Assembly (NCBI RefSeq): GCF_011316935.1
Contig: NZ_WLYS01000006.1
Span: 122,164 to 186,163 of the forward strand
Reading direction: 5' to 3'
DNA from: Sphingobacterium chungjuense
GTDB lineage: Bacteria > Bacteroidota > Bacteroidia > Sphingobacteriales > Sphingobacteriaceae
DNA length: 64,000 nucleotides
Positions 8,583 through 16,329 of this stretch are shown here, in pieces. The translations under genes and the position numbers were made by a program. The first letter of the stretch is position 1. Each line of letters begins with the position of its first letter. The notes beneath the pieces are model-generated. The model ran no database searches, had not been told where the DNA came from, and saw only the letters and a program-made list of their open reading frames with translations.

Positions 8583-9347
8583 CTATTCCTCAGGTAAATC
8601 TACCTGCACGATAGAAAGGGCATTGTGTATCCCCTTATTCAGCGAAAAAAACATTCTGTTTACCTGCTGATAGATGGATATGCCCACTACAGTGTACACC
8701 ACTTCTGCCGATGGCGTAGGTATTAGCGAATACAAGTCTGCCCCTCCATACAGACCGATTAGTGGGATGTAATCGGTTTCTGCGATCATTGGTTGGGGTA
8801 GCACCAGATCGGTATCAGGTAGTATCGCCGCCGCCATGCTGAAACGTATATGCGTAGCATCTTGGAACAGATATACATCTACCCGCGGATCGAATGGTGG
8901 TACGACCAACTTAACTGTGCCCGTTTCCCGATCCAACGAAGCCTCTAAAGGCGCTGAAAAAACCGCCGATAGATTGCTATAGCGATTGAATTCGAACCCT
9001 TGCAGCGACTTCGCATTCTCCGGTCGGAATGTTCGGCTACCGCGCACGCTTTCCGAGTCGCGCTTTTGGATGCGATATACTAAAGACAACAATCTGTTAC
9101 CCATCGATCCATCTGCCGTTCCTCTGGATAAATTGTTGAGCTGCCTCCGGATTTGCCGAGACTTGTTAGAAGCAGTTCCAAACTCGCGCATGTTTTCACG
9201 CGTTCGTACAAAGTTGGGATCTTTCATGATCCGATCTTTGCTCACTCCACCTTTTGTGCGGACTTCGTACCCTCTGGTACGGTGTTTTGAGAAGGATAAA
9301 TCCCCGATTACTCCTCTCATTTTCAAGAAACTTTCTTGCTTTGCCAT
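8583..9347 (-). CDS. Conserved protein of unknown function next to the lysozyme module
   Basis: With the ATG at 9347 the product has 254 residues and begins MAKQESFLKMRGVIGDLSFS, a start I recall from similar uncharacterised Bacteroidota proteins. A longer frame exists to 9503, but its extra 52 residues coincide with the 10-bp repeat array and are rich in Cys, His and Leu unlike the rest, so I reject it. The N-terminal third is basic (RTKGG, RTRENMREFG, RQIRRQLN), suggesting nucleic-acid or structural contacts; the C-terminal half is beta-rich. There is no signal peptide or membrane helix. It precedes the lysozyme gene on the same strand with a hairpin between them. Function unknown. Confidence 0.65.
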   Translation of the reverse strand: MAKQESFLKMRGVIGDLSFSKHRTRGYEVRTKGGVSKDRIMKDPNFVRTRENMREFGTASNKSRQIRRQLNNLSRGTADGSMGNRLLSLVYRIQKRDSESVRGSRTFRPENAKSLQGFEFNRYSNLSAVFSAPLEASLDRETGTVKLVVPPFDPRVDVYLFQDATHIRFSMAAAILPDTDLVLPQPMIAETDYIPLIGLYGGADLYSLIPTPSAEVVYTVVGISIYQQVNRMFFSLNKGIHNALSIVQVDLPEE

Positions 9348-9396
9348 AATATATTTTTTTAGTGTATCCAAAGATGTAGGCAATTGGAAAGTAGCA

Positions 9397-9510
9397 TGGC
9401 ACGATTGGACACTTTTGGCAGCAATTGGCAGCAATAGGTTACACATGGCAACATACGGTATCAAATGTCTCAAAGTGACACAAAATGGCAAGATATGGCA
9501 CAAAATGATC
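9397..9510. repeat. Helically phased 10-bp repeat array, core TGGCA
   Basis: Pentamers at 9406, 9416, 9426, 9436, 9446, 9456, 9466, 9476, 9486, 9496 and 9506 are spaced exactly 10 bases apart; one more TGGCA sits at 9397. They read TGGAC, TGGCA, TGGCA, AGGTT, TGGCA, CGGTA, TGTCT, TGACA, TGGCA, TGGCA, TGATC. The second base is G in all eleven phased units and the preceding bases are mostly A or T. The array lies 50-165 bases upstream of the minus-strand gene that starts at 9347. The layout resembles a landing strip for an oligomeric protein binding one face of the helix, such as MraZ on its TGGGN-N5 repeats, but the core differs. Confidence 0.75.
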
Positions 9511-9541
9511 CATGCAAGGTTGTCTATAGATTGGACATTGC

Positions 9542-9601
9542 TTCGCGTCAGATAGACATCTACTCTGCCTTCGATTCACCTTTAGTGTACTAATGATTCA
9601 C
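9542..9601. repeat. Helically phased 11-bp repeat array, core TTCAC
   Basis: Pentamers at 9542 (TTCGC), 9553 (TAGAC), 9564 (TCTGC), 9575 (TTCAC), 9586 (TGTAC) and 9597 (TTCAC) are spaced exactly 11 bases and all have T first and C last. The last three units and their spacers nearly repeat those at 63714-63740. The array adjoins the 10-bp array in the 580-base gap between the unknown gene and the small HTH gene. Confidence 0.65.
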
Positions 9602-9927
9602 CTTATAGGCGGTAGGCACTCGGATACCACACCTAGCTATCCTTAGCATAAGCCGTAGCGTAGACGGCCGGATGGTGAAGAATAATCTTTGGAAGATAAG
9701 CGACTGAAATAGTATTGATTACGTAAAAATATTGTTATAAGAATTAAAATTAATTTTTTATAAATATATTTACCTATAACAGCGAATTACTGCTCATGGA
9801 AACTGCGAGAGACGGAAGAAAAATGTGATTGTAGAGCGGTATTGTTCCTATCATGCTTAGGGATCCTTGATCCTATTTTTAGTGGATGCCTATTGGTTGA
9901 TTTATTCGGTACTTTAATTGACTACAT
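9602..9927. other. A+T-rich intergenic stretch before the HTH gene
   Basis: No coding potential is seen on either strand. The middle (about 9715-9780) is very A+T-rich. GGATCCTTGATCC near 9870 is a short inverted repeat that may be part of the promoter region of the HTH gene. Confidence 0.4.
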
Positions 9928-10128
9928 ATGAACACAACTCCTCATCGTCTGGTTATATATCCTCAGGATATCGCCTTGATACTAAACGTCAGCATTCGCC
10001 AAGCATATCGCTACTACCGTGTTGTACGCGCTGCTTATCGAAAATCGGATCATCATTTACTCACTGCTGAAGAATTTGCCGCCTACTACGACATTCCGGT
10101 AGAAGCTGTTCGTAAGCATCTCAAATGA
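9928..10128 (+). CDS. Small helix-turn-helix DNA-binding protein
   Basis: The 66-residue protein is basic and its core YPQDIALILNVSIRQAYRYYRVVR reads as a helix-turn-helix of the excisionase/MerR-like small HTH type, followed by a second short helix in LLTAEEFAAYY. There is no room for any other domain. Such proteins are common in Bacteroidota and in mobile elements, as excisionases or as repressors. It is the only regulator next to the two phased repeat arrays and the lysozyme module, so it is the obvious candidate to bind the arrays; this is inference. It is transcribed away from the module. Confidence 0.6.
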   Translation: MNTTPHRLVIYPQDIALILNVSIRQAYRYYRVVRAAYRKSDHHLLTAEEFAAYYDIPVEAVRKHLK

Positions 10129-10234
10129 TGGATATAGACCGTAGCAAAGGACTACGTTATCATGTATTAATATATTCCTATATTAGTCCTATTATCTATT
10201 GTACTAGGTAATGTAATTGTTAATCAGCTTGTGC

Positions 10235-10600
10235 ATGAAAACAGATATTCTCAGTCTCAGCGATATAAAACTCTTGGTGGATTCATTTTATGTGGAGGTG
10301 GAAAATGATGATTTGATAGGCCATATTTTTCTGGGGGCTATCCACGAATGGCCTGTACATTTGGAAAAAATGTACGCCTTTTGGCAAACGCTTCTATTGG
10401 AAGAACATACGTACAACGGCAATCCATTTCCAGCGCATGCTCAGCTCTCGATCAATAGTACGCATTTCGACCGCTGGCTAGCAATCTGGTGCCGCACCGT
10501 CGACACGCATTTTGAAGGGAAGCTGGCCGAGGAGGCAAAATGGAGAGCGGAAAAAATGGCGACGATCTTTAACTCGAAATTGAAGTTTATGAGAGGGTGA
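10235..10600 (+). CDS. Group III truncated hemoglobin
   Basis: The 121-residue product, started at the ATG at 10235, has the length of a 2/2 hemoglobin. The pattern DIKLLVDSFYVEVENDDLIGHIF at the start (A/B helices), the proximal-region sequence HFDRWLAIW with its conserved His, and the C-terminal KWRAEKMATIF are typical of group III. A start six codons upstream (10217) is possible but adds nothing like the family. Group III globins bind heme and may handle O2, CO, NO or peroxide in the cytoplasm. The gene stands alone at the left edge of the accessory region and is followed by the first copy of the dispersed 17-bp repeat. Confidence 0.85.
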   Translation: MKTDILSLSDIKLLVDSFYVEVENDDLIGHIFLGAIHEWPVHLEKMYAFWQTLLLEEHTYNGNPFPAHAQLSINSTHFDRWLAIWCRTVDTHFEGKLAEEAKWRAEKMATIFNSKLKFMRG

Positions 10601-10672
10601 TGCTGGGGTTAGCCTACAGGGAGTCACCATTGAATATATTATATCATAAATTGAACACTGATGTATAAAAAC

Positions 10673-10689
10673 GTTCGTTTTGTGAGACA
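10673..10689 (+). repeat. Dispersed direct repeat, copy 1
   Basis: GTTCGTTTTGTGAGACA, identical to copies at 13113, 18081 and 21778. The first bases ACGTTCG are mirrored by CGAACGT at 10701-10707, making a potential hairpin around the repeat. It lies between the 3' ends of two convergent genes. Confidence 0.7.
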
Positions 10690-10804
10690 GGTTTTAACAG
10701 GCGAACGTCTTTATCTGCTATTCGATTATGAAGCTTGGACGATGTATGTTTTCAATATCTACCTAGAAAAAACACTATCAGATTGTACTTTCAGCAAATT
10801 ATGA

Positions 10805-11944
10805 CTATTGGCTCTCGCACCAATCCAATAGTGGTGTATAAAGATCTTCAATTTTTGCGTATTTGCCACTCTCATATAGGTCTAGTAATTTCTGATTGAA
10901 TTCTAATGCTTTTGGAAAACCTTTTAAAATCATTCGATCGTTCACATGATTCACCATTTTATGGAAAAGATCTTGATCGTCCTTTATCTTATCATAAGAA
11001 TAAAGTATAAATAGTCCCCATGTTAGATATTCATCAAAAACTTTTAAGGCATTTGGATAATGTTCAACAGTCTTATTACTACTGTCTACCCATTTTGAAC
11101 GATTACTAAATATTAAATTCAATCGGTTTAAATAGCGATCACTTACAGGACCTACATAGTTATGGTCAATTTCCGTAAAAATTATCCTTACATTCCTTAA
11201 TTTTTGATACTTTTCACCCCAATCATTATTCTTATAAATGGTTGGTACAAAAAGTAGCATTTCTTTAAAACCTTCATCAGTAAATGTATGCGTCGCATTC
11301 ATCCCAGCTATTAAAGGTGATGTAAGTATGCGGTAACTATTTATTTTATAATCAAATCGGTTTTCTAACCACTCCTTTTGCTTGTCAACGGTAGCGTAGC
11401 TCTCATACTCAGATTTTAATTTGTCGTAATACTTTTGGTTATCATCGTAAAATTTTCGATAACTTGCTTTTGTCACGAATTCTTCTAAAGATGTAAGGTG
11501 TGTGATTATAGGATTAACAGCGATTTCATAATTACCTATTCCTTTGCCCGGAAAATTGTAAACGTTGGTAGGGATTAGCTTATTGTTATCGAACGTAAAG
11601 CCATATGCATTTGCTGATAGCAGAAAATAGTTCACAAGACTTTCTCGAAGTAACTTATCAAATTCTTTTACCACGCGCAGTTCTGCAAATGGTGAAAAAT
11701 GTGTTTGAACGCTGTCATAATAACTGGATTCATGTTTCACCATATTAGAATTCTCTTTTGCAAAATCTGTTAGTGACAGTATGATGTAGATAAGTTCTTG
11801 CGCTTCATTAATTTCTATAGTTGTTTTCCCATTATTTCGTTCCATATATTCTTTATCAAAAACAACGTCCTTTTCTTGAGAAAACAGATGGTTTGATAAG
11901 ATTAAAAGTACTGCCGTGACAGCTATTTGTATTCGAATATTCAT
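10805..11944 (-). CDS. Exported protein of unknown function, DUF4932-like
   Basis: The 379-residue protein has a signal peptide (MNIRIQIAVTAVLLILSNHLFSQ). The segment IEINEAQELIYIILSLTDFA near residue 43 and the NALKVFDEYLTWGLF region recall DUF4932-type proteins of Bacteroidota, some of which look like metallopeptidases. I see no HExxH motif, so a peptidase role is not supported. The composition is rich in Lys, Asn and Tyr and clearly more A+T-rich than genes of the first 8 kb, in line with horizontal acquisition. It is transcribed alone between two other units of the accessory region. Confidence 0.55.
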   Translation of the reverse strand: MNIRIQIAVTAVLLILSNHLFSQEKDVVFDKEYMERNNGKTTIEINEAQELIYIILSLTDFAKENSNMVKHESSYYDSVQTHFSPFAELRVVKEFDKLLRESLVNYFLLSANAYGFTFDNNKLIPTNVYNFPGKGIGNYEIAVNPIITHLTSLEEFVTKASYRKFYDDNQKYYDKLKSEYESYATVDKQKEWLENRFDYKINSYRILTSPLIAGMNATHTFTDEGFKEMLLFVPTIYKNNDWGEKYQKLRNVRIIFTEIDHNYVGPVSDRYLNRLNLIFSNRSKWVDSSNKTVEHYPNALKVFDEYLTWGLFILYSYDKIKDDQDLFHKMVNHVNDRMILKGFPKALEFNQKLLDLYESGKYAKIEDLYTPLLDWCESQ

Positions 11945-12217
11945 AATGAGGATAAAGATAGTCTAAATGCTATTGATGGCATCTTAAACAAAGATAATAG
12001 TTTGATATCTATATTTAATTGTGAAAATTATCGATTCGTAGAATTTATTCAAATTCATTCGTTTATTGAGATTTTTCTAATGGAGTTTTCAAAAACCCAA
12101 ACATTGAGTTTAATGATCTCCGCTATTCGTTGCTGGTCATCCCAGTAATGAAATCAACTGTACATGTAGAAACTGTATATGATTCTCAAATTTTGTTTTT
12201 ATCATTAATTTTGATGC

Positions 12218-13084
12218 ATGATATCATCCAGAGAAATACTTCTTGATCAGATTACTCTTTGGGTAAAGCGTACCCCGGAGATACGTATAATGTTGTTGAC
12301 CAGTTCGATGGTGAGCGAAATAGCTGTTCCAGATGAATTTAGCGATCTGGATATCGAACTTGTTGTCAGTAATAGTAAAGAGTTTCTAAAATCAGACAAT
12401 TGGCTTGGAAACTTTGGAAAAGTTATTGCCAAAATATCAGATAATGAAAATTCATTTGAAGGTAGATATGCAATTAAGATGGTGCTTTACGATAATGATG
12501 TGAAGGTTGATTTCAAAGTTTACAGTATTCCCGCCTTCGAGGAGGAGGTTAATAGAGTTGATTTACCTATGGACTGGGATATTGGTTATAAAGTTCTGGT
12601 TGATAAAGATCAGCTTACTAATGCACTTAAACCAGCTACCTATAATTCAGCTATAATAAAAAAACCAGATTCAATAGAATTTTCTAAATTATTAAATGAC
12701 ATTTGGTGGGACATGACATATGTAGCAAAATGCTTAAAACGTGATGAAATATTCTATGCAAAGTTTGTGAGTGAGAGTATTATGAGGTCACAATATTTAG
12801 TGCCGCTGATTGAATGGTATATTTCTAATCAAAATGGCTGGAAGGTAGGTACAAATAAGCACGGAAGATTTTTTAAAAAGTATATTTCAGAGGACCTGTG
12901 GAATAAAATTACAGCTACCTTCTCTGGATCAGATATCGAAGAAAATTGGTTGTCTTTATTTGCTTACGCGGATATTACGCATAAATTGGGAACAGAATTA
13001 GCAGAGTCGTTGAATTATAAATATCCGAATAATTTGGAAGCCGATATCCGTAAATACATAGTTAGTATTAAGGAGAAAAAATAG
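12218..13084 (+). CDS. ANT(6)-like aminoglycoside 6-adenylyltransferase family protein
   Basis: The 288-residue length and architecture match ANT(6) enzymes. An N-terminal nucleotidyltransferase domain carries the metal-binding Asp pair in EFSDLDIELVV, and the helical C-terminal domain contains the family blocks WWDMTYVAKCLKRDEIFYAK and NKHGRFFKKYI. Known enzymes transfer AMP from ATP to the 6-hydroxyl of streptomycin. The usual GSR in the first motif reads SSM here (LLTSSMVSE): the serine is kept, the glycine and arginine are replaced. This variation occurs in chromosomal relatives, so resistance cannot be assumed. It is a single-gene unit between two convergent minus-strand genes and is A+T-rich. 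Confidence 0.8.
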   Translation: MISSREILLDQITLWVKRTPEIRIMLLTSSMVSEIAVPDEFSDLDIELVVSNSKEFLKSDNWLGNFGKVIAKISDNENSFEGRYAIKMVLYDNDVKVDFKVYSIPAFEEEVNRVDLPMDWDIGYKVLVDKDQLTNALKPATYNSAIIKKPDSIEFSKLLNDIWWDMTYVAKCLKRDEIFYAKFVSESIMRSQYLVPLIEWYISNQNGWKVGTNKHGRFFKKYISEDLWNKITATFSGSDIEENWLSLFAYADITHKLGTELAESLNYKYPNNLEADIRKYIVSIKEKK

Positions 13085-13112
13085 TTAATGGCAATCTGTT
13101 GTCCTGAGATTA

Positions 13113-13129
13113 GTTCGTTTTGTGAGACA
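13113..13129 (+). repeat. Dispersed direct repeat, copy 2
   Basis: A perfect GTTCGTTTTGTGAGACA, 28 bases after the ANT(6)-like gene and 100 bases before the 3' end of the convergent minus-strand gene. Confidence 0.7.
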
Positions 13130-13229
13130 AATCAACGTTCTTAAGTTGAGTGAATCACATCGGTTTTATACTGAGTTTACTTTGTAACTAGTATCGTTGG
13201 ATGGAAAAATTAAACTAATTTTTTCTGCA

Positions 13230-14219
13230 TCAAAGAATCATTCCATCTCCTTGATAGCCCAAGATATCGCCATCTTCAGCACTAACTCTGATTAATTTAC
13301 CCTGCTTGTTGAAGACAAGTTGTAGACCATGCTCCGTCTCCCAGTCGCACTCACAGCTAAGGATTAGGTATACTTGGTGATCTTCATAAGGCTCTCGACT
13401 TATAAAACATTGATTGTACCGCACATGATGCCATATCTCCTCTTGATTTTTAATTTCCCAAAGTGCTGCATCCTGATCGTTGTAACCAATTGCATCTAGA
13501 AACTCCATACAATTCTTATATATGTGTGTTGAGGCAGACTCACGATCTGCGGCATTAAGCGATAGGAAGCTGCGGGTAACCTCGTCTGCCTCCGAAATAA
13601 ATGCTTCGTCTTCTCCCGGATTAAAATCAATAAAAGTAAAAACAAGTTCCTGTCCATCGATATAGGGTACAGAAATGCTTCTGGAATGCCACCAGTCGTC
13701 AAAATGTTGATCTTGTTGTAATACACCAATTATTTCCGAAAACACCTCTGTGACATCGATCTTAGCACGTTGTACAGTCTGAATAGTATTTTCTAAACTT
13801 TTGAACGTTTGCAACTTTCCTTCTTCATCCAGGGGCGCGGTGCTGTTACCAAATTTTTGATAAAGTTCAGTAATGTTAGTGGTTCGGCTAATTCCATCAG
13901 CTATGATGGTGAGAACTGCTTTGCCCGTGTTGTCATCTATTTTTGCTTCTACACCCACATAATCTAGTGAAGTAGGCAAATCAAAGAAAGAGTAGCTTGT
14001 AGCATCATAGTAAGCCAGACAAATACGATAAGTGTCCGAACTGTAATCCGGGTGATCTGGACTGCAGTTAAGCGACAGATGATATTTGCGAATTATAAAT
14101 AGGATGTCGCCTTCTGTATCAGTTGCTGCAAGGGGATTTTTAAGCGCATATTCTTTAATGCGTTTTTTATTTCCGAATAGTATATCTTCGTTTGGTTTAT
14201 CTATTTCCCATCCATTCAT
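13230..14219 (-). CDS. DUF6985-like cytoplasmic protein
   Basis: The product has 329 residues when started at the ATG at 14219; an alternative GTG seven codons upstream is less likely. It is acidic and has no signal or membrane segment. The last 70 residues, VYLILSCECDWETEHGLQLVFNKQGKLIRVSAEDG, strongly resemble DUF6985 domains, which occur near polymorphic-toxin immunity and stress genes. The N-terminal 200 residues are not recognised. No toxin gene is adjacent. Function is unknown; an immunity-like role is only a suggestion from the domain family. Confidence 0.6.
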   Translation of the reverse strand: MNGWEIDKPNEDILFGNKKRIKEYALKNPLAATDTEGDILFIIRKYHLSLNCSPDHPDYSSDTYRICLAYYDATSYSFFDLPTSLDYVGVEAKIDDNTGKAVLTIIADGISRTTNITELYQKFGNSTAPLDEEGKLQTFKSLENTIQTVQRAKIDVTEVFSEIIGVLQQDQHFDDWWHSRSISVPYIDGQELVFTFIDFNPGEDEAFISEADEVTRSFLSLNAADRESASTHIYKNCMEFLDAIGYNDQDAALWEIKNQEEIWHHVRYNQCFISREPYEDHQVYLILSCECDWETEHGLQLVFNKQGKLIRVSAEDGDILGYQGDGMIL

Positions 14220-14454
14220 AAATAAATGATTATGTATCACAGCATAATAACGAAAATTGAGTTGACATTGTTGTGTTTAACCATAGTTTGAGAACGTTTA
14301 GATGTCGTGAATTTATTCTTTCTTTGCTTATTATGGTTATACAAATTGTCAAATCACTCGTTTTGTGGTTCATTTTATCTCAAATTTCAAACTTATTTAT
14401 GCTATTGTTTGGATATGATTCAATTTGTATTTTTAATCCCATATCACTAATAAT

Positions 14455-15021
14455 ATGATTGATCTAGAGAATATTATACATGCAATTTATCCAGTTTCCG
14501 CGGAAGCAAAAGAGCTCATCATTCAAACTGCCAAACCAGTGAATTTCAAGAAGGGATCTGTATTAATCAATCATAAGAAAGTAAATAACAAATTCTATTT
14601 TATCAGTAAGGGACTGGTAAGGGGGTTCACAACGATCGAGGAAGAAGAGGTTACTTTCGCATTTTTTAAAGAGGGTGACGCAGTAGCATCAATCAATAGT
14701 TATGTAAATAATGAACCTGGATATGAGATTATGGAGGTTTTAGAGGATAGTTTATTGTTTGAACTAGATTCTAGGCATCTTCAAAAGTACTACATATCCG
14801 AAATTGAAGTTTCAAACTGGGGGAGAAAGCTTGCGGAAAAACAGATGATTTTGTTAGAAAAAAGGTTGATTATATTTCAATTCTATAACGCCGCCGACAG
14901 ATACATCAAATTGTTAGAGACATCTCCCGAGATTATACAAAGAGTCCCATTAAAATATATCGCCTCCTTTCTTGGTATAAACCAGGCAAGTTTGAGCCGT
15001 ATCAGAGGCGATGTCAGATGA
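14455..15021 (+). CDS. Crp/Fnr family transcriptional regulator
   Basis: The 188-residue protein has a cyclic-nucleotide-binding-type beta barrel from about 20 to 120 (KGSVLINHKKVNNKFYFISKGLVRGF, FFKEGDAVASI) and ends in a short HTH region (LKYIASFLGINQASLSRIR). This is the common short Bacteroidota Crp type, often placed beside the gene it controls. The barrel lacks the RExx pattern for cAMP, so the ligand is unknown. It heads a run of plus-strand genes (receiver, SMR exporter, reductase, ferredoxin). An element that occurs twice downstream at a fixed distance from a promoter (15029 and 15790) is a possible binding site. Confidence 0.85.
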   Translation: MIDLENIIHAIYPVSAEAKELIIQTAKPVNFKKGSVLINHKKVNNKFYFISKGLVRGFTTIEEEEVTFAFFKEGDAVASINSYVNNEPGYEIMEVLEDSLLFELDSRHLQKYYISEIEVSNWGRKLAEKQMILLEKRLIIFQFYNAADRYIKLLETSPEIIQRVPLKYIASFLGINQASLSRIRGDVR

Positions 15022-15028
15022 TCAATTA

Positions 15029-15075
15029 TTTTTAACATTTGCAAAATATTAATGACGATCCCTTCATTAATTTTG
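15029..15075 (+). promoter_or_regulatory. Promoter with upstream element, copy 1
   Basis: TTTTTAACATTTGCAAAAT, with its TTTG at 15038-15041, is followed after exactly 26 bases by a perfect -7 element TAATTTTG (15068-15075). The same element and spacing recur before the SMR gene. Transcription from here would lead to the receiver gene through a leader of almost 290 bases. Confidence 0.5.
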
Positions 15076-15367
15076 ATGTCAATTTATAGGGTGGTAGATG
15101 GCCTTGATTAAATCTGTAATTTTAAAATTTACAAGCCATAATTTTCTTCGTCAATCTCATTAGTGCTTTTTCATACTGATTTAGCTAATAGGTTTGAGAA
15201 TAGTTTATCTATGCTTGAAATAAGAAAATAACTCAGAGCGGTGCAATCCAACACCTTTGATTTACAGATTTCGCATCGATCGTATGATTATCAAAGAAGA
15301 TATCTCGCCTTTAATTTGCTCCAATTTAGCATCAACCTATAAAGCAGATGTAGATTAAAGCGAAGCT
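15076..15367. other. Non-coding leader before the receiver gene
   Basis: I see no gene in this stretch. It is A+T-rich and could be a long 5' leader of the receiver mRNA or the remains of a lost gene. Confidence 0.3.
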
Positions 15368-15727
15368 ATGAGAGAAATAATGATAATTGAGGATGAGCAA
15401 ATTAATGCAAATCGTTTACGTCGATTAATAAATGCAACGCTCGAAAAGGCCAGATTTTTACCAGTGCTTGATAGCGTACAAGATGCTTTAGTCTGGTTTA
15501 AAAGAAATGCACAGCCTGATCTAATTTTTATGGACGTCCGATTGTCAGATGGTTCAGCACTTGAAATATTAAGTCAAATAAATTTTGAATGCCATGTAGT
15601 GATAGCGACAGCCTATCCTGAAAATTATTTAGCCTATTTCGGCCCAACTAAACTATTACACCTCAATAAACCAATATTCCAAGATGATCTATTGTCACTA
15701 TTTAAGGATTTGGGGTGGATAGAATGA
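15368..15727 (+). CDS. Stand-alone response-regulator receiver domain
   Basis: The 119-residue protein is a complete receiver and nothing more. The acidic pair is E8-D9, the phosphoacceptor D56 in LIFMDVRL, the switch threonine T81 in IATAYPE, and the conserved lysine K101 in LNKP. Its sequence is most like the receivers of LytTR-type regulators, but the DNA-binding domain is absent: the stop codon follows right after the last receiver helix. It may act by protein contact, or be a regulator that has lost its output domain. No kinase gene is intact nearby; a decayed kinase lies 3 kb downstream. Confidence 0.75.
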   Translation: MREIMIIEDEQINANRLRRLINATLEKARFLPVLDSVQDALVWFKRNAQPDLIFMDVRLSDGSALEILSQINFECHVVIATAYPENYLAYFGPTKLLHLNKPIFQDDLLSLFKDLGWIE

Positions 15728-15789
15728 TACATATTCTTCAGGCAATATAAATGAGAAAATATTAGTCCTAAAGAGAGATTATCAAAGTT

Positions 15790-15836
15790 TTTTTAACATT
15801 TGCAAAATCTATCGCTAAAAAAACGGCCTACCTTTG
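15790..15836 (+). promoter_or_regulatory. Promoter with upstream element, copy 2, of the SMR exporter gene
   Basis: The same run TTTTTAACATTTGCAAAAT as at 15029, then exactly 26 bases from its TTTG (15799-15802) to a perfect -7 element TACCTTTG (15829-15836). The start codon follows 34 bases later. Confidence 0.55.
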
Positions 15837-15870
15837 TTTTAATAATTTAGTGTAATATAACTGTTTAGAT

Positions 15871-16188
15871 ATGAATTGGTTTGCATTGATTTTGGCCGGC
15901 ATTTTTGAAATTGGGTGGCCACTTGGACTGAAAATGGCACAAAGTGCTCCCTCTGGTAAATTGGGCTGGGTAGCGTTGGCAGTAGTTAGCATGGGTATAA
16001 GTGGTATGCTTCTTTTTTATGCACAAAAGTCCATCCCTATAGGTACTGCATATGCCGTGTGGACAGGTATAGGTGCTGTTGGAACTTTGGCTATAGGAAT
16101 TATATTTTTCAACGACTCGGCAAGTACTTTGAGATTGCTATCTGCCTTATTTATAGTTGCTGGAATTATTGGGCTGAAGGTTTTTTAG
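15871..16188 (+). CDS. sugE: SMR-family exporter of the SugE/Gdx type
   Basis: The 105-residue protein has four membrane helices and the essential glutamate E13 in the first (AGIFEIGWPLGLK). The block SIPIGTAYAVWTGIGAVGT is the signature of the SugE/Gdx branch, which exports guanidinium and some small quaternary ammonium ions in exchange for protons. Family members work as antiparallel dimers. The upstream region carries a clear promoter and an element shared with another promoter 760 bases away, but I do not recognise a guanidine riboswitch in the short 5' leader. The usual Trp-to-Pro difference after the glutamate (GWPLG) is of uncertain effect. Confidence 0.85.
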   Translation: MNWFALILAGIFEIGWPLGLKMAQSAPSGKLGWVALAVVSMGISGMLLFYAQKSIPIGTAYAVWTGIGAVGTLAIGIIFFNDSASTLRLLSALFIVAGIIGLKVF

Positions 16189-16329
16189 AAAGTAATAGTT
16201 CTTTGAAATCTTTCGTTCTAATGCTTTTAATATTTAAAGAAATTAGCTATATCAAATACATAGCCTAATATCTTCTATATTTATCTTGCCAAATTCCATC
16301 CCATTTAACTTATTCCAAGCTTTAAGATG

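Noticed and set aside
9348..9503. A 52-residue N-terminal extension of the unknown protein at 8583-9347
   Set aside because: It overlaps the 10-bp repeat array, has an odd composition, and the natural family start is the ATG at 9347.
9397..9601. The phased arrays as a CRISPR array
   Set aside because: Units are 10-11 bases without spacers of constant length around 30 and without repeated units longer than 5 bases.
7488..10128. A complete prophage
   Set aside because: Only a lysozyme, small envelope proteins and one HTH gene are present; no integrase, terminase, capsid, tail or replication gene is seen.
11945..12217. Possible small genes in the gap before the ANT(6)-like gene
   Set aside because: Frames are short, very A+T-rich and show no codon pattern or homology that I recognise.
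15837..15870. A guanidine riboswitch before the SMR exporter gene
   Set aside because: The mapped promoter leaves a leader of only about 30 bases, too short for a known guanidine aptamer.
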